From: Mesostigma viride
Lineage: Eukaryota > Streptophyta > Mesostigmatophyceae > Mesostigmatales > Mesostigmataceae
NCBI GenBank assembly: GCA_009746045.1
Contig: RPFO01000003.1
Span: forward strand, 1,755,039-1,819,038
Length of the DNA stretch: 64,000 nucleotides
Direction of reading: 5' to 3'
Shown: positions 47,629 to 59,400 of the stretch, in pieces
Position numbering within the stretch: position 1 is the stretch's first letter
Layout of the letters: every line of letters starts with the position of its first letter
Notes under the pieces: generated by a model
The model's database searches: none
Told to the model about the DNA's origin: nothing
What the model saw: the letters and a program-made list of their open reading frames with translations, nothing else
Position numbers and translations under genes: made by a program

Positions 47629-49310
47629 ATGACGGACGCCCGCGAAGATGCGCAGGTTGCTACAGCCGACGGGGAAGAAGAGGATTGGGAAGCACTCCTA
47701 AATGAGGACGTGAGCAATCTCAAGCTAACTCCAGCTGCGGGCGCGATCAAAAGTGATGCGAAAAAACCATCGCAGGAGAGCCCTCAAAGAGCGGTTAAAC
47801 CACGGGGGCGGGGAGCTGCCACGTACGGAACGGAAGGGAGCTTGCTCTACAGTGAAGGTCGCAGCCATGACTTCGGGGAGCCTGTAGAGGAGGGCCGCGA
47901 GGAGGTCGAGGGCCGCGATTCCATTCCTGACGACGGTACGTGGTTTCGCTACATGACGCATTGCAGGAGCCCGCGCATGACGCGAATGACGCCCGACTGG
48001 ATGCATATGCGAAGAAGTGCTGGGCGAATTGTGCAATCCCTAGTAGCTGGTTTTGCATAAACTGCTGCCGCGTTCAGTTCCCATTGTGCTTGCAGTGTCA
48101 CATTTACATGTCCTGTTAAGTTTATTAAAATACTACTGGACATGGTTTTGTTGTGTAAGATATCTGTGTCTGACTCTCTCACTGGTGTCAAGTAGGGTCC
48201 TGCTGAAGATGGCTAGGTAACCACCCACTTAGTGTAATGGCTGCTAAAGAGGGTTCTGCTCAAGATTTGAAAGTGTACCTGCCAATTTTTGTCAGGGTCC
48301 CTGGTGAATTACCATTCTGCTCGATGGCTAGGTCTATCTACCCAATTAATTTATACATTAAATGCACGTGGACTGCGTCACATGGGTACCAATAAAGGAA
48401 CTTTCAACCTCGAGACACGATGAGAACCTACTCAATGGCTTATGTAATGGCTTTCATGTTTTAATGTGGCACGTTCACCCGCCACAAGACAATTGACCAT
48501 GATTGCCGCACACTAATACCGCCACATACGCCACATACGCCACATACTCCACATACTCCACATACTCCACATACTCCACATACGCCACATACTCCACATA
48601 CTCCACATACTCCACATACTCCACATACTCCACATACTCCACATACTCCACATACTCCACATACGCCACATACGCCACATACTCCACATACTCCACATAC
48701 TCCACATACTCCACATACGCCACATACTCCACATACTCCACATACTCCACATACTCCACATACTCCACATACTCCACATACTCCACATACTCCACATACT
48801 CCACATAATCCACATACTCCACATACTCCACATACTCCACATACTCCACATACTCCACATACTCCACATACTCCACATACTCCACATACTCCACATACTC
48901 CACATACTCCACATACTCCACATACTCCACATACTCCACGTACTCCACATATTTTCAAAGAGACAACCAGCGCAGGCCTGAAATCTGGAAGGTCCAGACC
49001 ATGGGAGCTCATGCCTGCTGTTATCTTATTCGCGTGTATGCTTACTGTGTTAACTCCTCACACACCGCACATGTTCCACCACACGCCGCACATGTTCACC
49101 ACACGCCACCCATGTCATCACACAGCCCCCGTGCGCCCTCGGCCCGCCACGTCGACCGTGGTTGCAAAGCGGCTGCTGGCCGCCTCGCTCAAGGAGGCGG
49201 GCATGGCCCCCACGAGGGAGGAAGGGGCCACGCTCCGCAAGCAGCAGGAGGACCGAAGGGCGGCCAGGGCGGCCCGCAACGCTGAGCTGGCAGCCGTGTG
49301 GGACAAGTGA
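47629..49310 (+). CDS. Small acidic/basic protein of unknown function, two exons
   Basis: Exon 1 is 47629-47935 and exon 2 is 49126-49310, joined in phase 1 across a GT-AG intron, giving about 163 residues. The N-terminus is acidic with a tryptophan-containing motif (EEEDWEALLNEDVSNLKL). The centre is Arg/Gly/Ser-rich and probably disordered. The C-terminus (RLLAASLKEAGMAPTREE, then a run rich in Arg, Ala and Gln) is predicted to be helical, perhaps a coiled coil. I do not recognise the family. The intron contains a 430-bp array of a 9-bp repeat and a LINE remnant. Both exons show GC-rich coding bias and exon 2 ends at a TGA. Confidence 0.6.
48516..48945. repeat. 9-bp tandem repeat ACATACTCC, about 48 copies
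   Basis: Nonamer array with regular ACATACGCC variants clustered in its left half. It lies in the intron of the small two-exon gene. The unit is a multiple of three, so every frame remains open and encodes three-residue periodic strings of no significance. Confidence 0.96.
48950..49005 (+). mobile_element. LINE 3'-end remnant (family 2), opposite strand
   Basis: AGAGACAACCAGCGCAGGCC and the following bases match, in reverse, the 3' tag at 38.7 and 50.6 kb. It directly abuts the 9-bp array. Confidence 0.5.
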
Positions 49311-50034
49311 TGCCGTTGCTGGTTGCTTTCAGCTTACGCTAGTTTATTCGTTCGATGGTTGTGGTTGTTGATCGCTCTATTTGCAATGACACGATTTATT
49401 ATTAGTAGAGTAGTTTTATCACTTAGTAGAGCCGTGGATACCGATGCCTGTGGAGATATGCACTGGAGGAGAACCGATGGATTCAACTTATTAGCCGCGG
49501 GCCAACTGCCTTGCATGCATGTCACACGTTTGAACAGTTGTGTGAATTTTCCTAATCTTAATGCGAGGCAACCGGCATGATTATATGACGTGAATGCTTG
49601 TGTGACCTGGTGCAATGTGGGGATTTGGGGTCACTAATTGCATCAAGAAGATGAGGATTAACCAATGAAAGGCAACAAGGCGCTGAAGGTGCACGCCTGC
49701 ACGTACAGCTGAATTTTTGTAGTGAGTGCAAGATATAGCGGCCTAGTCGATCCACCCCGGCCTTCCAGCCTCGGCTATCCACAATTAATTAATTACTAAT
49801 CAAACGCGTGGTCCCGTTGGGGAGTCACGTAGCACCGAAGTGCTTTTCATCCCTGTATGGCCGTCCACAAACAATCCATAATCAGTACTGCACTTCAAGT
49901 GTGCCATGTGCAAACGCAGATATCGAGGCATGCCACAGAGTACTAGTTATGCATATGTGCTAATCTCGATACGCGCGTGTGAGCAGTTTGACATGGAATC
50001 CCATCATGTTGGCAAACTATACATCCCAGCTAGC
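49311..50034. other. Spacer with no gene seen
   Basis: I see no coding sequence. A CCCGTTGGGGAGTCACGTAGCA segment at about 49808-49835 resembles the dispersed repeat at 60.95-61.18 kb. A GGCATGCCACAGAGTACT piece near 49928 resembles the end of the LINE at 22.58 kb. Confidence 0.4.
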
Positions 50035-50108
50035 CTACCCACCACATGCATGCAAGTAAGTAAGTGCGGGAACATGCACTGAATGAAGGCATGCCACGGA
50101 GTACCTCG
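50035..50108 (-). mobile_element. LINE 3' tail remnant (copy A/B family)
   Basis: Reversed, this reads GGTACTCCGTGGCATGCCTT ... ACTTACTTACTTGCATG, matching the 3' end of the LINE at 22575-22627. Only the last ~70 bases are present. Confidence 0.6.
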
Positions 50109-50469
50109 ATGAGGAATTTCTACGCAGATCGTACTTCACCGCCCCGCGAAGTCAAGTGGCGCTACTCACTCGCCCAGGTCTAGCTGGAGTCGCAGATAGC
50201 AAACCCGCGCGCGTCATCTGGACTACATCCAAGTCGACAAGCGGTATAGGTGCCTGCCCGGCTGAGCGGGCCGCAGCCCTGCGGATCGATGCATGGGCCA
50301 TGAGATTAAGTGTCTACCTGGTTGGTACCCGTACGAGCTAAGTGCCCTACTAGTTGTAATCTGCGCTGCTTGATGGTGCTGTACAGTGACGATCTCGAAA
50401 CACACGCCCCGATCAAGCAACCTGTTTCCAGGCTCCAGCCCCACCGTCTAGGTCATCTAGTCGCTCTAC

Positions 50470-50830
50470 ACGTAAGCCAGCCATAATTTCCATGCACAAG
50501 ACTACACATTTCCATCTCCATTCATATTCATCATCCTGAACGACTCGAACACGCGCGCGGACAAGATAACGGCAGGCTCGAGCTACCGGCATGGTCCGGA
50601 TTCTCCCGATTTCTGGCCTGCGCTGGTTGTGTCCTTGATAAATGGCATGCTCAAATACAAGTCCTCCTTGCAGACGTGGGTGGCACAGCCCACACGAAAA
50701 ATTGACCGCGGCATATTGGTGACTGCGCCGCCCATGCGCAGCCTTTTCTCGAGGTCGATTGTGAGGGTCCACGTCTCGGCGCCATACGCGTGAGAACCAG
50801 GAGGAACATGACCTTCCATGACTATAACAA
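50470..50830 (-). mobile_element. LINE fragment: RT C-terminus and 3' end (family 2)
   Basis: On the minus strand, 50800-50650 encodes YGAETWTLTIDLEKRLRM and PRSIFRV, a typical segment after the RT domain of non-LTR elements. It is followed by the 3' tag shared with the remnants at 29.2, 31.2, 38.7 and 48.97 kb. The copy is 5'-truncated and shifted in frame. This LINE differs from the 17-22 kb family. Confidence 0.7.
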
Positions 50831-50839
50831 GCTTTCATG

Positions 50840-51074
50840 AATGCGTTGCAGGTTTAGCTAGGCCCATGCAAGTTTAGCTAGGCCAAGGACCCCAAGCACG
50901 TACCGCACCGATATGCACACACTAGTTGTCTCACTTAGCATAATCAATATGTCCAAACACCACCCATCACCCATTTCGAATCCATTGCATGCAATTCCAT
51001 GAGTTCATGTAGGAATTTCAGTAGTGCACATGGTACTGCGCGCACTGTTTGTACATATCGAGGGTTGTCTCCTT
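50840..51074. other. Spacer with no gene seen
   Basis: A/T-rich unique sequence between the LINE fragment and the SINE. No feature was recognised apart from a short doubled GTTTAGCTAGGCC near 50855-50885. Confidence 0.4.
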
Positions 51075-51094
51075 GATATCGAGGGGCCAAGGCG

Positions 51095-51253
51095 ATGCCT
51101 TAGGATCAGGAGACGTCCGTCCTATAGTCAGCAAAAGTGGGTGCGAGAGGTCCCCAGTTCGATTCCGGCCTGGATTTGATTTGCAGATCGCGTTTTCCGC
51201 GGACCGGCACTGAGCGCAAATGGTTTTCACTATTTGCGGCGTGCCAAATCAGA
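51095..51253 (+). mobile_element. tRNA-derived SINE with 19-bp target-site duplication
   Basis: A 159-bp insertion bounded by a perfect 19-base direct repeat (ATATCGAGGGGCCAAGGCG) at 51076-51094 and 51254-51272. It carries an A-box-like TATAGTCAGCAAAAG and a B box GGTCCCCAGTTCGATTCC, so RNA polymerase III could transcribe it. The tail TTTGCGGCGTGCC...ATCAGAAT resembles the 3' end of the longer SINE at 20829-21232. The perfect target duplication suggests a fairly recent insertion. Confidence 0.82.
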
Positions 51254-51506
51254 ATATCGAGGGGCCAAGGCGCTTGAGGTGATATTCTGCGGATCGTCGC
51301 GCCGTCAAGCCTATTTTGGTTGTCTCATTGAATCTGTTACCTCTGCTTTGTGACGGCGACTTGTGACTCCCTGCATATCAAGGGCTTGCTTTGATATAAA
51401 AGGCTGACCTGGATTGTGATGAGTAACACGCCGCCATTGGGGGGCCGCACATGGGCATGAAACGATCGGCTCATCTCCTCGGCTGGCCATTTCTTCTTTA
51501 TAAACC

Positions 51507-53385
51507 TCACTCGTACTCGTAAACCTTGCACCTGCCAAGGTCAATAATAAACTCAAGGCCCTCGTCTGTCACCCCGGAGCGCGGGACATGCCAAGCGGTG
51601 AGCCGCTGACATCCCCGCCCAATGGCCCTTATGCCGGCCGACATCGGTAACATTGGGGCAATCTTGCAGATACAGGCTGCGCAGCTGAGGGCATGCCCTC
51701 CCCACCACGAAAAGGGTCGTATCCGTGATGGTGTCCAAGTTAGACAGGTCCAGGCTGAGCAACCGTGCTGCTGCTGGTCCACTTAGAAAGGCGGTCGCAT
51801 TTGCGCCCGACAGCGTTCCATTATTTGCTTTAAAGCAGTGCAGGCATGTGCAGTTGTGGCTGATGGCCACCATAGACTCTCTTGACATCATCCAGTCTCT
51901 CGGTACCAAGGAGTCCACATGTAAAAAGAGGGCCTCGACATCTGAGTCTCTTTCAATCAAGGTGATCTGTAAATGCTCCAATTGGTCACAATACTGACCG
52001 ACGATACAAAGTGCCGAGTCCCCCCGCCCGCCCAGCACCACGGTGATCGACCGTAGCTGCTTGCAGTTCTGGGCCAAGACCTTGAGGCTGGCGCCCATCA
52101 CGCTGTAATCGCTCCGCGTTTTAGAGCTCCCGGCAGTGCTCACCCACCAAGGCCACACTGGCATACGCCACGTTAAAGCATAGAAGGTCAAGGTTGCGTA
52201 GATGGGGGCAGCTATGGGCAAGGGCTCTAATGCCGACATCTGTCACTTCCACAGCGCCGTCCGTCACCAACTCGCGCAACTCATGGCAGTGGGACGCCAG
52301 CGCGAGCATGACATCATCATTGACGGTCACAACTGTCAGGCTTGGGGCAACCGTTCGTGACCGCCAGCAAGGCTTCCTGGGGGACATCCACCCCCCGGAG
52401 GTCCAAACGCTCCAGCTGCTTGCAATGCTCCGCCAACGCCATAACGCCAACATCGGTCACAAGCAGACGGAGGAACAAGTCCAGGCCTTGCAGGAGCGGG
52501 CAGTGTTTCGAGACCACGATGATGCTGGCATCCTCGATGGGTAAACCTGAAGCGCCCAGGTACCGCAGGTAGTGGCAGTGAGCCAACACCATAGCTTTGC
52601 CGGCATCTTTCACCCACTAGCATCTCCCGACGTCCAGGTGGCGCAGGCCTGTGCAGTGCTGGGCGAGCGCGCAACTGCCGGCGTCTGTCACGGAGGTTCC
52701 AGTCAGGATAAGGTGCTCCAGCTGGCGGCAACGCTTGGCAATGTGCTGGAAGATGCCGCCTGTAAGTTGCGTCAAGCTGCTGGCGAGAAGCTTCTTGAGG
52801 TGAGGGCAGTGATGGGCCAGCGCGCTGATGCCTGCATCCGTCACCCTGCAGTCACTGACCGACGTCCAAGGATTCCAGCTCCCAGCATGACGCGGCGACA
52901 GCCGTCAGCACCGTGTCCTTCGCGTCCACACAGCCTCTGAGGTTCAACGACCGCAGCCGCCTGCAGTGCCCAATCCCCGACAGCGACTGAGCCGTTATCC
53001 CTGGGCTGGATAGCCCCTCGCGCAGCCAAACTTCCCCCCTGTTCGGGCGGGCTTCGTGCGCCTTCCTCGACCACAGAGACAGCGCCCGCAGATTGGTACA
53101 TCTCGGGAGCAATAAACCCAGTCCGCCTGCTGTACTGGCCGCATCGCCGATATCTTCCCAGAAAAGCTCGCAAACCCCTTCCAGAGACTCGTCCACGGTG
53201 GACCGGAAGGCGCGGCTCGTCTGACGTAGCCGCAGACGCTCCAGCAAGGGAATTTCTCTCAGGATCTGGGAGCCCACGCCAGCGACGGCCATCACCTGGT
53301 CGAGAGTGTCCAGAAGGGTTGGGTGAATCCATAGCTTGCTGTACGCTGTGATTTCTGGGTCGAATCTCCTTATCCGACTAGAGTC
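51507..53385 (-). pseudogene. Leucine-rich-repeat (F-box/AMN1-like) gene, broken frame
   Basis: Starting at a good acceptor (CCCCACAG) at 53385, the minus strand encodes an N-terminal helical region that may be an F-box (LLDTLDQVMAVAGVG ... RLRQTSRAFRSTVDE). About fifteen cysteine-type leucine-rich repeats follow (for example CRRLRSLNLRGCVDA, HCPHLKKLLASSL, VTDAGISALAHHC) and the end is KVYEYE-stop at 51507. Such proteins recognise substrates for SCF ubiquitin ligases. The frame is broken near 52855, 52340, 52125 and 51640 by single-base shifts, and by an in-frame TAG at 52617-52619, while the repeat pattern on both sides is well kept. So either the gene died recently or the consensus has errors. 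The first exon was not found. Confidence 0.72.
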
Positions 53386-54363
53386 CTGTGGGGAAAAGGG
53401 AGAAGAAAACGCTCGATGTATTCCACATTGTTTTCATCCGTCGTTGAGCTCCTCCACTGAAATGCCGAGTTTCCGACTTCACGACCGATGCATTCAATAA
53501 CTTGAGCGGCGAATGCTGGCAGACTAGAAGTGTTGTGCACGGGATACAATTTCTGAGATAGAAAACGCCGATGCAATGGCCGCTTTGCAACCGAACGTAT
53601 ACGCTGTCGAAGGATTGCATGGGGAATTACTGGGGATAACCATGGCCCATGGGGAATTACTGGGGATAACAATGGGTGCCAAGCGCGAGCGGATGATTTG
53701 AGCCCTTCCGAAGCCTACAACACGAAGCATCACGACTGTGTGCGTGGGATCCAACTGACAACACAAAGCTACGCGCGATCTGACAAGGATCCATTTGGCA
53801 TCCTCTGGCATCTGTGCTCGCATGCTTGCGGCCCGAGTGACTACAAGTCGTCCCGAGTGGCCACTAGAGCGCTGCGTCCCACGAGTGTCCAGTGGTACAA
53901 GTACCACTTGTTGCCCCAGTAGTGACCAATGTCTAGTACTAGTGTCCCAGATATCGTGGGCCGCGCAGAATTGTTTGAAGTTTTGGCGCCAATTCGATTG
54001 GGAGCAACGGGTGAAGGTCGTTTTCACAAAAATTCACAAACACGTAAAGCAGCGCTTTCCAATAAAGCAGCAAGACAGACCACAAGCTGCATTGCTTCCA
54101 GGAATATATTTTTATTGGAATCCTCAATGTTTCGTATTCGCCATTTCGCTGCAACAATCTGGGATAAAAGCCCATAAAAGGTGCAGGCATATGCTACGTC
54201 CGCGGTGGTATTGTTAGTCAATACCGTCCCTTGGAATTTCTTGCTTAGTCTTCCCTTATTGAGTTCGACCTGGCTGAAACGGTGGTGGTTTTGCCCCGAG
54301 GTATCTTAGGACATCGAAGGGTGAAGGGGGACAGTTAGCTTTTGACAAAGAGAACTGTCCTTG
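53386..54363. other. Spacer between LRR gene and HMG-box gene
   Basis: A divergent intergenic region. A 26-bp sequence (ATGGGGAATTACTGGGGATA...) is duplicated in direct orientation at about 53619 and 53650. A minus-strand open frame at 53524-54027 could include an upstream exon of the LRR gene, but I cannot support a splice junction. Confidence 0.4.
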
Positions 54364-56434
54364 ATGCAAATGGAGGAACTGGACAGTGTTGCAGACGAAC
54401 AACATGGGGGCTTGACTAGCCATTCGGACGACATCGATAAAGAAAGGGCACAGGTGGAGCATTCCGGGGGACAAAGCGGAGAGGAAGCAGAAGCATCCGA
54501 AGGCCAAGGTGCCATGGAGGACGACAGTATGGTGCCCGAAGACAATGGGCCCGCGCGGCCCGTTAGTGACCACGACGATGGCCACGGCACAGACGGGGAG
54601 GAGGAACATGCTGCGGAAATCGAGGAGCGGGAGGAAGACGGGGGCAATGATCAGGATGAACTAGAAGAGAAGAACCATGAGGAGTCGGATGAGGAGGTCG
54701 AGCGGCGCGACGTGGACGAGCCGGAGAAGGACGAGGAGGAGGTCGGTGACGGGGACGCCGCGAAGGAAGTACAACGGGCAAAGCCGGGCCTTCCCTATAG
54801 GAAACCCGTCCGGCATGCCATGCAGCGGTCGGCCTACTTTATATTCAGCAGCAAGCACCGCGACGAGATCAAGGCAGAGCTCGCGGCTGCGGGGCTACCG
54901 ACCGCCGTCACCGCGGTGGCCAAGGCCCTCGGCGCCAAGTGGCACGCGCTGACTGCGGACGAAAAGGAGGTGAGCTGGCAGGGAAGTTGATGACGAGCGT
55001 GCTGATTGCTATGATGGGAGTGCGCAGTCTTCCTCAGCCTGGAGGTTCTTCGTCCCGCACTTGTGTTAGCCGCTGACTCTGCCCAGCCCCAAAACCCAAA
55101 TGGCAGTCCGAGCAGCCAACCAACCTGCATGCAACCCGCGTTTTGGTATCTGGGCAAGCAACCCGCGTGCTGTCCGCAGTTTTAGTGTTCTGCACCTGGA
55201 TTGGGCGTGGCTTGTAGACCCGCCCACTATTGGCCCGCTTTCTGGTTCCCATTTTCGGATTGGACGCATACTGGGGAGCCTCCCAATAGTCGGGGAAAGG
55301 CCGAAATTCCTCAATCAGTGAAGTAGATGCTTGTTGCATTGCTCTATGTTAAATGTCCAAGGATAAACCCACGCTGCTGGACTGTGCCTTGTGTCACCCT
55401 GTCGTGAAAGAATTCAATATCCCCTTGCCCTTGTCACCTACGATGTCGTCATGCGAGCTCGCAGGCTTACCCGTGTCTAGGTTTCTAATTTCACGGGTAA
55501 GCACCATTGACTGTGTCAAGCACCATTGCCTTGAATTCCATCGCCCTGTCATCTGCCATTCCGTCGCGTGTGCTCGCAGGCGTACAAGCCGGCGCCTGAG
55601 GCGGAGGACGACGAGGGCGTGGTAGAGGAGGGCGCAGCCGATGAGGTACGGACAAGCTCAGATATAGGGACATAGGAAGTTAATAGAAGGACATGGGAAG
55701 ATGTGTGCAGGTGTGGAGTATGGCACATGGACGGGGTGTGCCCGGTGGATGGATGCTGGGGATGTGCAGGTGTGGCATGAACAGAAAACACGCTCATGTC
55801 TGCACCAGTGGCATGGACTGGAGGGCATGCAACCTAGGGTAGGAGCGTGCTTGGAGAAGCGATGAAGGCAGATGGTGGCCGATGACGGCCCCACCCACCC
55901 AGCCCACCCCACCCCACCCCAACCCAACCCAACCCAACCCAACCCAACCCAACCCAACCCAACCCAACCCAACCCAACCCAACCCAACCCAACCCAACCC
56001 AACCCAACCCAACCCAACCCAACCCAACCCAACCCAACCCAACCCAACCCAACCCAACCCAACCCAACCCAACCCAACCCAACCCAACCCAACCCAACCC
56101 AACCCAACCCAACCCAACCCAACCCAACCCAACCCAACCCAACCCAACCCAACCCAACCCAACCCAACCCAACCCAACCCAACCCAACCCAACCCAACCC
56201 AACCCAACCCAACCCAACCCAACCCAACCCAACCCAACCCAACCCAACCCAACCCAACCCAACCCAACCCAACCCAACCCAACCCAACCCAACCCACCCA
56301 CCCACCCACCCACCCACCCACCCACCCACCCACCCACCCACCCACCCACCCACCCACCCACCCACCCACCCACCCACCCACCCACCCACCCACCCACCCA
56401 CCCACCCACGAATGCACGCACGCACGCACGCACG

Positions 56435-56465
<31 letters not shown>

Positions 56466-59400
56466 TCTGCCTTCCAAACCTATGCAAATGTCGTCGAATC
56501 CGGTTTGTTAACTCCTGTATTTTCTATCCCTGTACGAATTCTAATCCCTGTTGCATCATGTGGTCATATTGTCTGCTTGTCCACCACGCTGGTGCACACA
56601 AGTGAGCTGGCTCAGTCCAGTTGGCTCCATCCCTAATTTACCCTCTGCCTGGCTCCCTGGCCGTGCCGTGCTCGGTTCGGTCATCCTGGGTCATAGTCCC
56701 CTGGCCATGCATGTGCGGCGCTCATTGCCGGCTGCTGCCATTGGCTAATCGTGCTCATTCCCTTCTGTGGCTGTGTTCCAGTTGTCCTGGTCGCACTCCC
56801 CACCATGGTCACCACCACCATGCCGCACACCCCACAATGGCGCACTTCCCACCATGTTGCCACGCCCCACCGTGCCCTTCTCATTGCTTGCTGTGGCATG
56901 CTTGGATTGCGCCAGTCATACTCCCCACCACCATGACAATCCTCCCCACTACCATGCCACATTCCCCACCACCATGCCACACTCCCCACGACCATGCTGT
57001 GCTCACCACCATTACCACAGGAGCCGGAGCACGAGCTGCAGGTGACCGTGTTCCCCAAGACCAAGATCAAGGTGCGCGCGTTTACTAAGGGCAGCACATG
57101 GTTCTATAAATACAAGCAGTCAAGGTGCACGCGCTTACTAAGGGCAGCACATGGTTCTATAAATACAAGCGGTCAAGGTGCGCGCATTTACTATGGGCAG
57201 CACATGGTTCTAAAAATACAAGCGGTCAAGGTGCGCGCATTTACTATGGGCAGCACATGGTTCTATAAATACAAGCGGTCAAGGTGCGCGCATTTACTAT
57301 GGGCAGCACATGGTTCTACAAATACAAGCGGTCAAGGTGTGCGATGAGATGCGCGATGAGCTGCATAATGATGTACACAATGAGTTGCAGGTGACCGTGT
57401 TGCCGATGAAAAGCATCAAGGTGGGGCGCATCTAAATCTAAAACACTTCCCTATAGTTACGAAGATCAAGGTACGTGTCATCTAATTATTTTTTAAACGT
57501 GTAATCTACCTAACCTCCTATACACACGAGCAACATGGTAGGCGCCCCCCCTACAGATCAAGGAGCGCACCCTCACTATAGGCGAGGTCCTCATCCTTTG
57601 AGCACCTGCGCTGCCTCTGCAGCTTCCAAACGTTAAGCAAAAGCTCTAATGAGACAACCAGCTTGGCCATTGGTTACAATTTTCCTTCTCTTTGGCGTCC
57701 TTATTCCATACCCCTCCATGTGACCCGCTGCGCCCTCGTCACCATACCCCCCCATGTGACCTGCTGTGCCCTCTTCCTCCCAGTGTCCTGTCATGGGGTA
57801 CCCCCTCTGTTGTCCGGGATCCCGGGCAGTTTCCGCAACTGTTCTTATAGTGGCCCACACTGTGCGCATTGATGATCCATCTGGCGCCTTTGAAGCACGT
57901 GCTTCAATGTTAGTGGCGTGGTTTCCCACTCCCATTACATGAACGGAACCCAACCCCAGGCGCTGCCATTGTGTGGGTGGGGGGTGGAGGCATATCAGGC
58001 ACATGGCTACCCGCGTTCTGAATATGGCACCTTACAATAGGCATATGCCCTATACCATAGACATATGCCCTATGCGCGTTCTTGTCTGTATGTTCAAGTG
58101 AGTTCTGTCTATCTAACTTCACTGCGTCCTATTCTTATAACTTCACATGCGTTCTATCGATCTATCCTCACTGCGTCCTTCTTTTATAACTTCACGTGCG
58201 TTCTATCTGTCTATGTTTGGCGCAACCGCAGCGCATCGCCGCGCAGGACAAGGGCGTGCGGAGCATCTCTGGGGAGGCCACGCTGATGCTGGCCCGCGCC
58301 ACGGTGCGTTGCTTGCTGTGCTCCTTACCCCGAATCCATATCTTCTTTTCCAGGCATATTCACACAACATGGTGAGCCATGCCCATGCTGGCGCGCGCCA
58401 CGGTGAGCCATGAAGTGGTATAACTATACCCCGCATTAATCCACACGTCCACACGTACTGTTCCATCCGTAGGGGCTCGCCATACTGATGCTGGCCCGTG
58501 CCACAGTGAGACGCACGGCCCTTGAGACTATCATTATCGTAGAATTCAAAGTAATTTACTGGTCGTCACCTCCACTATACCATCCATAGCACTTGGGCAC
58601 AGTTATAGGCCCGCCGCGCATTTAGCTATGCGGCGTTAATCACCCCAACTCTACGTTCCCTTATCCATCCAAGGCATGCTCGAGGTGAGCTACCTGGCCC
58701 ACGAGGCACTCAACGCTTAAGCCCACGGCAGTGCACGATTTTCTGGCAAAGGCATGGGTTAATAGCATGGAAGTACACTTGCTGCTGACATTGTTGGCTA
58801 CATTGTTGTTGAACCATGGCCATGCTTGTTGTCATTCCCCTGCCGTATCGCAGGAACTGTTCCTGGAATCCCTGGCAGAGTCGTCGTACGCGGTACTCAA
58901 GACGTCCAACCGCGTCACGATAAAAGTCGAGGACCTCGGTGAGAAATACGCCCAACACATAGTGGCTTGTGAGCTGGGCTATGTTTTGATGAAGTGACCA
59001 TCAAGCTGGAGGACCTCGGTGAGAGATGTGCCCGAAACCATCAAGGTGGACCTCGATCAAGGGGATGGCCCATGGTGGTTAATAATAGCAGCTAAAATGA
59101 TGGGCTAGTCAGAGTGACCATTAAAAGTGGCTATCTGAGTGGCTAGCAGGAGTGACTGATATGGGTAGCTGGTAAACTAGAGGCCCCTGGTAAAGGCGGC
59201 ACCCAATCCAGTGACGATCGCAGGGGAGGGACTCAGGGGAAAAATGACAAGCCAAATGTTTTGCCTTGTAAGCTAGGCGGTGTCTGCAAGTGTGGCGTCT
59301 CAAAAGCGTAATCCTCTAGTGGAGCACATGGAGGTAAAAGAGGTATTGGATAGCTTCGTCACTCGGCTTTGCAATCCATTGCCTTTCTTGCGATGGCAGA

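Noticed and set aside
48461-49012. Frames encoding strict three-residue repeats
   Set aside because: The 9-bp unit is a multiple of three, so all frames stay open; it lies within an intron.
55658-56636. Open frames of 200-267 codons on both strands
   Set aside because: Products of the CCCAA/CCCA array inside an intron of the HMG/histone-fold gene.
57557-57600. Possible exon after CCTACAG in the HMG/histone-fold gene
   Set aside because: It would insert residues between FPKTKIK and RIAAQDKGV and break the histone fold; it looks like another echo of the exon 3 end.
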